Source of the DNA: Chromobacteriaceae bacterium
GTDB taxonomy: Bacteria > Pseudomonadota > Gammaproteobacteria > Burkholderiales > Aquaspirillaceae
Direction: 5' to 3'
NCBI GenBank assembly: GCA_030151505.1
Contig: JASLDQ010000369.1
Location: 1 to 6,777 of the forward strand
DNA length: 6,777 bases
Both the position numbers and the translations under genes were made by a program. Below are positions 1 through 6,488 of the stretch, in pieces; the stretch's first letter is position 1, and each line of letters opens with the position of its first letter. Below the pieces are notes generated by a model, which was not told where the DNA came from, made no database searches, and worked only from the letters and a program-made list of their open reading frames with translations.

Positions 1-630
1 CCCGCTGGCGGAGAAACGCTCGTAGGCCACGCCCTCGTGCGGGCGTTCCGGATGTACCCGTGCCAGCACCGCGCACTGGCTGTAGTCGTGTTCGCGCCGG
101 GAAATGTCGGGCAGCTTGTCGATCAGCCCGCCACCGTCGGCCATCACCACCAGCCGCGCAGTCAGGTATTGCGGCCCGTTCCCACTGTCGGACTCCAGCG
201 TCAGCTCGGCATAGCGGTCCAGCGTGCGCAGGTCGGTCACCCGGGTGGAAAAGGCCACCGGCACGCCGCGCTGACCCAGCGCATCGCGGGCAGCCACGTA
301 GAGATCGGCATAGGCCACCGCGTAGCCGAGATGCGGCAGGCCGAGGTCGTCGCGCGTCAGCACCGTGCGGCCGAACGCGCCCTGCTGGCTGACGTGGACG
401 GTATCGATCGCGGTGGCGGGCAGTTCGTCGCGCCAGGCGCCGACGGCGGCCAACGCTTCGCGGCTGGCATGCGACAGCGCCAGCACGCGCGGGTCATGCA
501 CCGCCGCGTCGGACGGACGCGCCTCGATCAGCAGGACGGAACGGCCGGCGGCATGGGCCGACAGGGCGATCAACGCCCCGACCGGACCGCCGCCGACCAC
601 GGCGATATCGACGTGTTGAGGCAGCATCAT
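1..630 (-). CDS. ubiH: UbiH-type FAD-dependent monooxygenase of ubiquinone synthesis, 5' part only
   Basis: This is the N-terminal 210 residues of a UbiH/UbiF/VisC/COQ6-family flavoprotein hydroxylase; the rest lies beyond position 1. The family hydroxylates the polyprenyl-phenol ring in ubiquinone synthesis at the inner membrane. Visible are the dinucleotide-binding GxGxxG motif (VVGGGPVG, residues 11-18), an acidic residue closing the second strand (Glu36 in LLIEAR), the family motif DPRVLALS (46-53), the second FAD motif MADGG (163-167), and YERF (203-206), matching the conserved ERF(T) segment. The start overlaps the pepP stop as ATGA, and two ATGs stand in tandem (630 and 627). A GGAGG at 639-635 lies 4 bases from the first and 7 from the second, so the second may be preferred. 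The pepP-ubiH order matches E. coli and supports UbiH over its paralogues UbiI and UbiF, but the paralogue cannot be settled from half a protein. Confidence 0.9.
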   Translation of the reverse strand, partial: MMLPQHVDIAVVGGGPVGALIALSAHAAGRSVLLIEARPSDAAVHDPRVLALSHASREALAAVGAWRDELPATAIDTVHVSQQGAFGRTVLTRDDLGLPHLGYAVAYADLYVAARDALGQRGVPVAFSTRVTDLRTLDRYAELTLESDSGNGPQYLTARLVVMADGGGLIDKLPDISRREHDYSQCAVLARVHPERPHEGVAYERFSASG

Positions 631-1928
631 CGGCCCTCCGCCATCAGGGCTTCGATGTCCGCCACGGACTTGGGCACGCCGGCGGTCAGGATTTCGCAGC
701 CAGACTCGGTAATCAGCACGTCGTCCTCGATGCGGATGCCGATATTGTGGAACTCCGCCGGCACGTTGTCGGCCGGGCGGATATAGAGGCCCGGTTCGAC
801 CGTGGTCACCATGCCGGGCTGGTAGGTCCGCCACTCGCCGGCCTGCTTGTAGTCGCCGACGTCATGCACGTCCAGCCCCAGCCAGTGGCCGATGCGGTGC
901 ATGTAGAACTGGCGGTAGGCTTCGCTCTCGATATTGGCCTCGACCGTGCCCTGCAACAGGCCCAGGTCGATCAGGCCGCGCACCAGCACCGCCAGCGAGG
1001 CGTCGGCCGCCTCGTTCCAGCGCGCGCCGGGACGGAATTTCTCGATGGCAGCCAGCTGGGACGCCAGCACCACTTCGTACAGCGCCTTTTGCGCCGGGCT
1101 GAACTTGCCGTTGACCGGGAAGGTGCGCGAGATGTCGCCGGCGTAGCCCCGATGCTCGCAGCCGGCGTCGATCAGCAGCAGGTCGCCGTCGCGCAGCTCG
1201 CACTGGTTGCCGACATAGTGCAGCACGCAGGCATTGGCGCCGCCGGCAACGATGCTTTCGTAGGACGGGTAGCGCGCGCCGTGCCGGCCGAACACGCTCA
1301 GGATTTCCGCCTCGACCTGGTACTCGAACAGGCCCGGCCGGGTGAGGCGCATCGCCGCGACGTGGCCGGCGGCCGAAATGCGGCCGGCTTCGCGCAGCAG
1401 GTCCGCCTCGTGCGCGTCCTTGAACAGGCGCATCTCGTCGATCAGGCGGTTGACGTCGGTGAGGGTGGCCGGCGCACTGACGCCGGTGCGCGCCTTGGCA
1501 CGGACGGCATTGAGCCAGCCGCTGACGCGGGCGTCGAAAGCGGCGTCGCGGCCGAAGCCCTGATACAGAGCGGGCTGATTGCCCAGCAGTTCGGGAATGC
1601 GGCTGTCGAGCTCGTCGACCGTGCAGGCCTCGTCGAAGCCGAACGCCTCGCGCGCGCCCTGCGGGCCGTGACGGAAGCCGTCCCAGATTTCGCGTTCGGG
1701 ATTCTTGTCGCGGCAGAACAGCACGGACTGGCCGCGGGTCGCGTCCAGCACCAGCACGGCCTCCGGCTCGGCAAAGCCAGTCAGGTAGTAAAAGCTGCTG
1801 TCAAAACGGTAGGGATAATGCGCATCGCCGTTGCGGACGGCTTCGGGGGCGGTGGGGATGATGGCGACGCCCTGCCCCATTGCCGCCATCAGACGACGGC
1901 GGCGGTCGGCATATACGGATTGGTTCAT
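627..1928 (-). CDS. pepP: Xaa-Pro aminopeptidase (aminopeptidase P)
   Basis: A 433-residue M24B metallopeptidase that removes the N-terminal residue from peptides with proline in second position; cytoplasmic, with two Mn ions. The length is close to E. coli PepP (about 440). The N-terminal creatinase-like domain covers roughly residues 1-170 and the pita-bread catalytic domain 175-425. All five expected metal ligands are present: Asp254 (LLLIDAG), Asp265 (AGDISRTF), His348 (MHRIGHWLGLDVHD), Glu378 (TTVEPGLY) and Glu401 (IRIEDD). The supporting active-site histidines His237 (VLHYVG), His344 and His355 are also present. The reading frame continues upstream to an ATG at 2096, but that extension is rich in Arg, Pro and Ser and unlike the family. 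The start at 1928 gives MNQSVYADRRRRL, which matches the family N-terminus; the ribosome binding site there is weak (AGAGAG). It is the first gene of a pair with ubiH, overlapping it by 4 bases, so the two are probably translationally coupled. Confidence 0.96.
   Translation of the reverse strand: MNQSVYADRRRRLMAAMGQGVAIIPTAPEAVRNGDAHYPYRFDSSFYYLTGFAEPEAVLVLDATRGQSVLFCRDKNPEREIWDGFRHGPQGAREAFGFDEACTVDELDSRIPELLGNQPALYQGFGRDAAFDARVSGWLNAVRAKARTGVSAPATLTDVNRLIDEMRLFKDAHEADLLREAGRISAAGHVAAMRLTRPGLFEYQVEAEILSVFGRHGARYPSYESIVAGGANACVLHYVGNQCELRDGDLLLIDAGCEHRGYAGDISRTFPVNGKFSPAQKALYEVVLASQLAAIEKFRPGARWNEAADASLAVLVRGLIDLGLLQGTVEANIESEAYRQFYMHRIGHWLGLDVHDVGDYKQAGEWRTYQPGMVTTVEPGLYIRPADNVPAEFHNIGIRIEDDVLITESGCEILTAGVPKSVADIEALMAEGR
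635..639 (-). promoter_or_regulatory. Ribosome binding site of ubiH inside the pepP 3' end
   Basis: GGAGG on the minus strand sits within the last codons of pepP. It is 4 bases from the ATG at 630 and 7 bases from the in-frame ATG at 627. The usual spacing favours the second ATG, which would make the protein one residue shorter. Confidence 0.6.
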
Positions 1929-1980
1929 GCGGCTCTCTGAAGATGTCCCAGGCCACAGGCCGGGGGCTTTGCTCGGTGAC

Positions 1981-2017
1981 GGGGCAGCGCGGCAAGCCTG
2001 GCGCTGCGTAATGCCCC
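1981..2017 (-). repeat. Inverted repeat in the pepP leader
   Basis: Perfect 7 bp arms GCAGCGC (2007-2001 on the minus strand) and GCGCTGC (1990-1984) flank a 10-base loop. Outside them GGGG (2017-2014) can pair with CCC (1983-1981) across a 6-base bulge. If the -10 at 2019-2024 is real, this hairpin would form at the very 5' end of the pepP-ubiH transcript, where it could stabilise the mRNA. A regulatory role is speculative. Confidence 0.4.
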
Positions 2018-2018
2018 G

Positions 2019-2024
2019 ATTGTA
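2019..2024 (-). promoter_or_regulatory. Possible -10 box of pepP-ubiH
   Basis: TACAAT on the minus strand is one mismatch from the sigma-70 -10 consensus and lies 90 bases upstream of the pepP ATG. No good -35 hexamer is visible 16-18 bases upstream (the sequence there is GC-rich), and there is no extended TG. Transcription from it would begin near 2012. Confidence 0.35.
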
Positions 2025-2188
2025 GCCTCGTCGGCGGATTTGCGGGATGGAGGCGCATGCGGGCCGGGTCGAAGTTGCCGCCCGCTTGCGGGTCATGTGG
2101 GTCTCGATTGAGGCGACAAGACCGGCGGGCGCTTACCGTTGGCATGCGGTTTCCGGGCCGCCGGAGCCGGCGCGGCGGGCGCGGCCAG

Positions 2189-2782
2189 TCACCCCCGGCG
2201 ACGTTCCCGCTCCAGCCGCTCCACCAGTTCGATGGCGAGTTCGTTGATCTTGCGCCGCTGTCGGCGCGCGTCGGCGCGCAGCGCCTCGAAGGCGGCATTC
2301 CGGTCCAGCCCCTGCTGCGCCATCAGGATGCCGACGGCCATGCCGGTTTCGCGGCCGGTGGCCAGCGCGGCGACCAGCTTCACGCCGTTGCCGCGCAGGC
2401 GTTGCAACTGGGCGGCCTGGGTCAGCGCGGCCTCGATGGCCGGAACCAGTTGCTTGGGCTCGACCGGTTTGACCAGATAGCCGACCGCGCCGTGCCGGAC
2501 GGCCTCGTCGACGAACTGCGCGTCGTCGTAGGCCGACAGCACCGCGAAGCTGCTGTTGGCGGCCCGGATGTCGTCGACCAGATCGAGCCCCCGCCCGTCC
2601 GGCAGCTCCAGATCAAGCACGGTCAGGTCCGGGGCTTGCGCCGCCAGCACCCTGCGGGCCTGCGCCACGCTTTCGGCCCGCAGCACCCGCCAGCCAGCCC
2701 GCTCCAAGGCGGCGGTCATGGTCGCGGCAATCAGGCGGTTGTCCTCGTCCAGCAAAATGATCGCTTGCGTCGATGAGGTCAT
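2189..2782 (-). CDS. REC-ANTAR response regulator, probable RNA-binding antiterminator
   Basis: A 197-residue response regulator. The receiver domain (about residues 5-120) has the acidic pocket residues Glu13-Asp14, phosphoacceptor Asp57 (TVLDLELPDG), the switch residue Ser83 and the invariant Lys105 (YLVKPV). A short helical linker (about 121-135) leads to a C-terminal ANTAR domain (about 135-195) with the family pattern GMAVGILMAQQGLDRNAAFE followed by RRKINELA. In characterised relatives (AmiR, NasR, EutV), ANTAR binds paired hexaloop hairpins in nascent RNA and prevents termination, so this regulator is expected to act on RNA in the cytoplasm. The start ATG at 2782 overlaps the stop of the upstream kinase gene as ATGA and has GGAGAG 5 bases before it, which points to translational coupling and a cognate pair. 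The target operon is not identifiable here, so I give no symbol. Confidence 0.93.
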   Translation of the reverse strand: MTSSTQAIILLDEDNRLIAATMTAALERAGWRVLRAESVAQARRVLAAQAPDLTVLDLELPDGRGLDLVDDIRAANSSFAVLSAYDDAQFVDEAVRHGAVGYLVKPVEPKQLVPAIEAALTQAAQLQRLRGNGVKLVAALATGRETGMAVGILMAQQGLDRNAAFEALRADARRQRRKINELAIELVERLERERRRG

Positions 2783-4566
2783 TGGCGCTCTCCACTGCCG
2801 GACTGGACCAGCCAGTCGAAATCAAAATTCAGGGTCGCGACGACATGATCGTCGTCGCACCCGACCGCCAGTTTGACGCCCGCCGGCGGCAGCAAGCCGT
2901 AGGCCAGCTGCAGGCCAATTCCGCCCTGACCCTCGCGCAGGCAGCAGCATTCGTGCATTTCTCCCCGGCGGCGATTGCGGACCTCCAGCTTCAGGCCGTG
3001 CTCCGCGTCGCCGCTCAGGATGACCGTGATCACGCTCTGCGGCTCGCCGTGCTTGATCGCGTTGGCGAGCAGTTCGTTGAACACCAGCGCCAGCGGTTGC
3101 GCCTCGGCCAGGGGCAGCGCCATCTCGGGCACGGTCGGGGCAATGTCGAGGGCGATCTGCCGGCCATACAGCGAAATGCACTGGGACGACACGGCGAACA
3201 CCATTTCCGTTAGCGTCGGCATGCGTCCCGTCCGTCCCTGCAGGCCGTACACCAGCCCCACCGCGTACAGGCGGGCAATCGCCAGATCGAGAATGGCCGC
3301 CACCTCCGGATGGTCGGCGGCATAAAGCTGCAGCATCCCGGCCACGCCCTGCAGGCTGTTCTTGATGCGGTGGTGGATTTCCCGCGTCAGCAGGTCGCGC
3401 TCGGCCACCCGGCGCTCCTCGCGCAGGCGCTCCAGCTCCTTGCGTTCGGTGATGTCCTCGGTAATGCCGTACACCAGCCGGTTGCCGTGCTCGTCCCGCC
3501 ACGGAAAAGCGCGCGAGCGCAGCCAGCGCTGGCTGCCGTCGCGGCGGACGATGCGGAATTCCATCGCGTAGCCATGCTCGGCATCCAGCACCTGGGTCAG
3601 GCAGCGGGCACGGTCGTCCGGGTGGATCAAGGCCAGCAGGACTTCCGCCCCCTGCCGGATTTCCTCGAGCGGCAATCCCCAGATCGTCGCCATCGCCGAA
3701 CTCAGATACTGATACTGCGGCCGCGCCGCCATGCGTATCCACAGCCCGTCGCGCATCGCATCGCCGAAATAGCGCAGCCGCAGCTCCGACTCGGCCAGCG
3801 CCAGCGCCGCCGCCTTGCGCTCGGTGATGTCCTCGCTGATGCCGTACACCTTGGACTGGCCGTTCGCCTCCAGGTGCGGAAACACCCGCGCCCGGATCCA
3901 GCGCATCTGGCCGTCCGGGCGGATGATGCGGAACTCGTTGATCACGGGCGTGGCGGGCAACTGGCGCATTTGCTCGAAGCAACGCTCGCGGTCGTCCGGG
4001 TGGACGTGCTCCCACAACAGGTCGGGGTTGCGCGCCAGCTCGTCGCGCGACAGCCCCCACACCGTGGTCAGCGCCGGGCTCAGGTAGTAGTAGCGGGAAT
4101 GTTCCAGATTGGTGATCCACATCACGTCGCGAACCGCCTCGGCAAACTGGACGAAATGCCGCTCCATGCTCGACAGGGCCGAGGACGCCTTGTTCAGCAT
4201 GGTCACGTCGCGGGTCCAGGCCAGCAGGCCGGTCACCCGGCCGGCCGCATCCTGTCGCCGGCGGAAGCGGGTCTGGTAGACCCGGCGCTTGCCGTTCTGG
4301 TGCAGGACGAACTCCACCTCAGACTCGCCCTCGGCCAGCGCCAGCCGCATGGCTGCCTCCCTTTCGACCACCACCGGAAGCGGCATTCCCGCCTCGATCT
4401 GGGTCCTGCCGATGCAGTCGGCCACCGTGCGCTGCAGGACGCCGGCCCCGACCCGGTTGATGTAGGTGTAGCGCAAAGCCAGATCGAAGCAGGCCAACGG
4501 CACATCGGTGTGCTCGGCCAGGTCATGAATACAGGCGTCCTGCTCGTGCATCGTGTGGTCATCCAT
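2779..4566 (-). CDS. Soluble PAS-PAS-PAS-HisKA_2-HATPase sensor histidine kinase
   Basis: A 595-residue kinase with no membrane segment or signal peptide, so it probably senses a cytoplasmic signal. Three PAS domains lie at about 10-125, 141-255 and 267-380. The last two end in near-identical PAC motifs (VYGISEDITERK and VYGITEDITERK). A short charged helix then leads to the HisKA_2-type H-box REIHHRIKNSLQ, with probable phosphoacceptor His399. The N-box FNELLANAIKHG (496-507) and the glycine-rich GGIGLQL (548-554) mark a GHKL ATPase domain. The canonical Asp of the G1 box is not evident (VRNRRRGEM instead), and three consecutive cysteines (540-542) follow it. The frame opens at 4683, but I chose the ATG at 4566: it has a GGAG 8 bases upstream, and the 39 extra codons have only about half G/C in third positions, unlike the strongly GC3-biased body. 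HisKA_2 kinases often pair with ANTAR regulators, as the overlapping downstream gene indicates. The PAS ligands are unknown. Confidence 0.93.
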   Translation of the reverse strand: MDDHTMHEQDACIHDLAEHTDVPLACFDLALRYTYINRVGAGVLQRTVADCIGRTQIEAGMPLPVVVEREAAMRLALAEGESEVEFVLHQNGKRRVYQTRFRRRQDAAGRVTGLLAWTRDVTMLNKASSALSSMERHFVQFAEAVRDVMWITNLEHSRYYYLSPALTTVWGLSRDELARNPDLLWEHVHPDDRERCFEQMRQLPATPVINEFRIIRPDGQMRWIRARVFPHLEANGQSKVYGISEDITERKAAALALAESELRLRYFGDAMRDGLWIRMAARPQYQYLSSAMATIWGLPLEEIRQGAEVLLALIHPDDRARCLTQVLDAEHGYAMEFRIVRRDGSQRWLRSRAFPWRDEHGNRLVYGITEDITERKELERLREERRVAERDLLTREIHHRIKNSLQGVAGMLQLYAADHPEVAAILDLAIARLYAVGLVYGLQGRTGRMPTLTEMVFAVSSQCISLYGRQIALDIAPTVPEMALPLAEAQPLALVFNELLANAIKHGEPQSVITVILSGDAEHGLKLEVRNRRRGEMHECCCLREGQGGIGLQLAYGLLPPAGVKLAVGCDDDHVVATLNFDFDWLVQSGSGERQ

Positions 4567-4574
4567 TGGGGCGG

Positions 4575-4578
4575 CTCC
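4575..4578 (-). promoter_or_regulatory. Ribosome binding site deciding the kinase start
   Basis: GGAG on the minus strand, 8 bases before the ATG at 4566. A competing AGGA also stands 7 bases before the ATG at 4683, but the codons between 4683 and 4566 lack the GC3 bias of the gene, so this downstream site is favoured. Confidence 0.55.
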
Positions 4579-4753
4579 GCGGCGAGAGGAAATAAAACTA
4601 ACACGACTTCCGCCCGACCCCGTGCCTGGATAAAAAAAAGCCATGGCGGCATTACCCGTTGCAGTCTTGACGGGACAGCCCATTGATATCCTGACGCGGG
4701 CGTTCTCCGTTGGAATTATGGGCAGCGCGAGAAAGCAAGCCGCCGGACCGCGC

Positions 4754-4759
4754 TATAAT
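4754..4759 (+). promoter_or_regulatory. yjdM: -10 box of the yjdM promoter
   Basis: A perfect TATAAT lies 41 bases upstream of the yjdM ATG, within CGCTATAATTCGCGC. The expected -35 position (about 4731-4736, GAAAGC) is a poor match to TTGACA, so activity may depend on an activator or on the strong -10. Transcription would start near 4766. Confidence 0.62.
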
Positions 4760-4800
4760 TCGCGCTTTTATGGCCTTCGCCACGCACCAAGGATTCCTTA

Positions 4801-5142
4801 ATGAACGCCCTGCCCCCCTGCCCGAAATGCAATTCCGAGTTCACCTATGAAGATGGCGGGCTGTACGTCTGTCCGGAGTGCGCACACGAATGGTCGGGGC
4901 AAGCGGCGGAATCAACCGAAGCGGACGGCAAGGTTTATCGCGACTCGGCTGGCAATGTCCTGCAGGACGGGGATACGGTCACCGTCATCAAGGATCTGAA
5001 GCTGAAGGGTTCGGCCGGTGTCATCAAAATGGGCACCAAGGTCAAGAATATCCGGCTGGTCGACAGTGACCACGATATCGATTGCAAGATAGACGGCTTC
5101 GGTGCCATGAGTCTGAAATCGGAGTTTGTAAAAAAGGTGTGA
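4801..5142 (+). CDS. yjdM: YjdM/PhnA-family zinc-ribbon protein
   Basis: A 113-residue cytoplasmic protein of the family once named PhnA in E. coli (YjdM, about 111 residues). The N-terminal zinc ribbon has two CPxC knuckles, Cys7-Cys10 (CPKC) and Cys24-Cys27 (CPEC), followed by HEW. The C-terminal half (about 44-113) is the family's small beta-rich domain, with the conserved stretch [20 protein letters not shown] and, later, [10 protein letters not shown]. The biochemical role is not established. Despite the old name, the family is distinct from phosphonoacetate hydrolase, and nothing here links it to phosphonate use: no C-P lyase genes are adjacent. The start is well supported by AAGGA at 4789-4793, 7 bases before the ATG, and by the TATAAT box upstream. 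It appears to be transcribed alone. Its base composition is less GC-rich than the kinase gene. Confidence 0.93.
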   Translation: MNALPPCPKCNSEFTYEDGGLYVCPECAHEWSGQAAESTEADGKVYRDSAGNVLQDGDTVTVIKDLKLKGSAGVIKMGTKVKNIRLVDSDHDIDCKIDGFGAMSLKSEFVKKV

Positions 5143-5188
5143 CCAGATGCGTGGCGGATGAATAGCGGAGGCTGGCCGAAGGAACGCA

Positions 5189-5226
5189 CCGGCGGCCTGC
5201 CTCGCCAGCGGGCTTCAGGCCACCGG
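5189..5226 (+). repeat. Imperfect inverted repeat downstream of yjdM
   Basis: The arms CCGG-c-GGCCTG (5189-5199) and CAGGCC-a-CCGG (5216-5226) pair over 10 bases with one mismatch and a 16-base loop. It begins 46 bases after the yjdM stop. No T-run follows, so it is not a standard Rho-independent terminator, although it could protect an mRNA 3' end. Confidence 0.4.
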
Positions 5227-5350
5227 GAATGCCCCAAGAACCTCGGTGTGCCGCCTTCCTCTCCGTCAAATGCCGTGTCGTTGCCCCGTCAGGGACCGTT
5301 GATGCAGGCTGGAGCAAGGTGCCATCCCGAGGACCGTCGAGCGCCGTTGA

Positions 5351-6196
<846 letters not shown>

Positions 6197-6204
6197 GCAT
6201 TCCC

Positions 6205-6224
6205 GTTGTGGTTGCCACCACGGC
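6205..6224 (+). repeat. yfcF: Short stem-loop after the yfcF stop
   Basis: GTTGTGGT (6205-6212) pairs with ACCACGGC (6217-6224), 8 bp with two G-U pairs and a 4-base loop, 8 bases after the stop codon. The following bases are AAGCGAG rather than a T-run, so it is at most a weak terminator or a 3'-end stabiliser. Confidence 0.35.
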
Positions 6225-6248
6225 AAGCGAGACAAGGGCCGAACCTGC

Positions 6249-6289
6249 CGGCCTGATGCAAACATTTTTTCGGCGTCCATATCAGGCCG
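6249..6289 (+). repeat. Perfect 9 bp inverted repeat downstream of yfcF
   Basis: CGGCCTGAT (6249-6257) and ATCAGGCCG (6281-6289) are exact reverse complements separated by 23 bases. A run of six T (6265-6270) lies inside the loop, not after the stem, so a standard terminator does not fit. It could be a protein-binding site or an mRNA 3'-end structure; its function is unknown. Confidence 0.5.
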
Positions 6290-6488
6290 CTTCATGCCTC
6301 CACGGCTCTCCGGTTTTGATCCGTGTCTTTGGCCTTACGCTCGTCACGGCCTTTCGAAGACCGCCTGGAATCGATGTCTCGCGCGGTATTGAGGACCCGC
6401 GATAAACCTTGAACCGCCCGGCAGTTGCTGGTCTCAACGCTGCAGGCGGCTTCGCGCCGTTCCCCTCCTCCGCTTCACCGGATCAATC

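Larger units (their letters stand above)
1929..2188. other. Intergenic region between the ANTAR regulator gene and pepP
   Basis: The stretch holds the 3' end of the kinase-ANTAR operon and the 5' leader of pepP, both on the minus strand. I see no gene. It contains a possible pepP -10 box and leader hairpin (listed separately). It also has two short GC-rich stem-loops: CCCG-CTTG-CGGG at 2081-2092, and a 6 bp stem at 2158-2178. Neither is followed on the minus strand by a T-run, so no intrinsic terminator for the ANTAR gene can be claimed. Confidence 0.6.
4567..4800. other. Divergent control region between the PAS kinase gene and yjdM
   Basis: The region separates leftward and rightward genes, so it should hold a promoter for each. 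The rightward promoter is clear (TATAAT, listed separately). For the leftward kinase operon the best -10 candidate is CATAAT at 4720-4715 on the minus strand, without a convincing -35; it would give a leader of about 140 bases. That leader includes a run of eight T (4639-4632, minus strand) right after the palindrome GCCATGGC, too tight to form a normal terminator stem. AT content is higher than in the flanking kinase gene. Confidence 0.5.
6197..6488 (+). other. Spacer between yfcF and the MerR-family gene, rich in inverted repeats
   Basis: These 292 bases have no convincing gene. They contain a stem-loop just after the yfcF stop (6205-6224), a 9 bp perfect inverted repeat (6249-6289), and two weaker 5 bp repeats (CACGG 6301-6305 with CCGTG 6321-6325; CGCGG 6382-6386 with CCGCG 6397-6401). 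The merR promoter should lie here, but no -35/-10 pair with 17 or 19 base spacing stands out. Confidence 0.5.

Noticed and set aside
747..1940. A 397-codon plus-strand open frame opposite pepP
   Set aside because: It is the antisense shadow of pepP, whose complete set of metal ligands fixes the true strand; GC-rich codon bias keeps the opposite frame open.
2055..2149. Direct repeat GCATGCGG at 2055-2062 and 2142-2149
   Set aside because: Two 8-base copies 87 bases apart in GC-rich DNA may be chance, and no related flanking sequence accompanies them.
2081..2178. Stem-loops at 2081-2092 and 2158-2178 as terminators of the ANTAR gene
   Set aside because: Stems are only 4 and 6 bp and no T-run follows on the minus strand.
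4632..4647. GCCATGGC followed by T8 on the minus strand as an intrinsic terminator
   Set aside because: The palindrome has no room for a loop and the best fold is a 3 bp stem. It also lies upstream of the kinase with no leftward gene before it to terminate.
4567..4683. A 39-residue N-terminal extension of the PAS kinase starting at 4683
   Set aside because: There is a passable AGGA before it, but only about half of its third codon positions are G or C and it includes TTT-TTT-TAT. The body of the gene is strongly GC3-biased and the ATG at 4566 has its own GGAG.
3310..4686. A 458-codon plus-strand open frame opposite the PAS kinase
   Set aside because: The minus-strand product has clear PAS, H-box and N-box motifs; the plus-strand translation is His/Gln/Val-rich antisense with no recognisable domain.
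6409..6439. TTGAAC with TCAACG at a 19-base spacing as a MerR-type promoter
   Set aside because: The downstream hexamer is a poor -10 and no dyad lies in the spacer.
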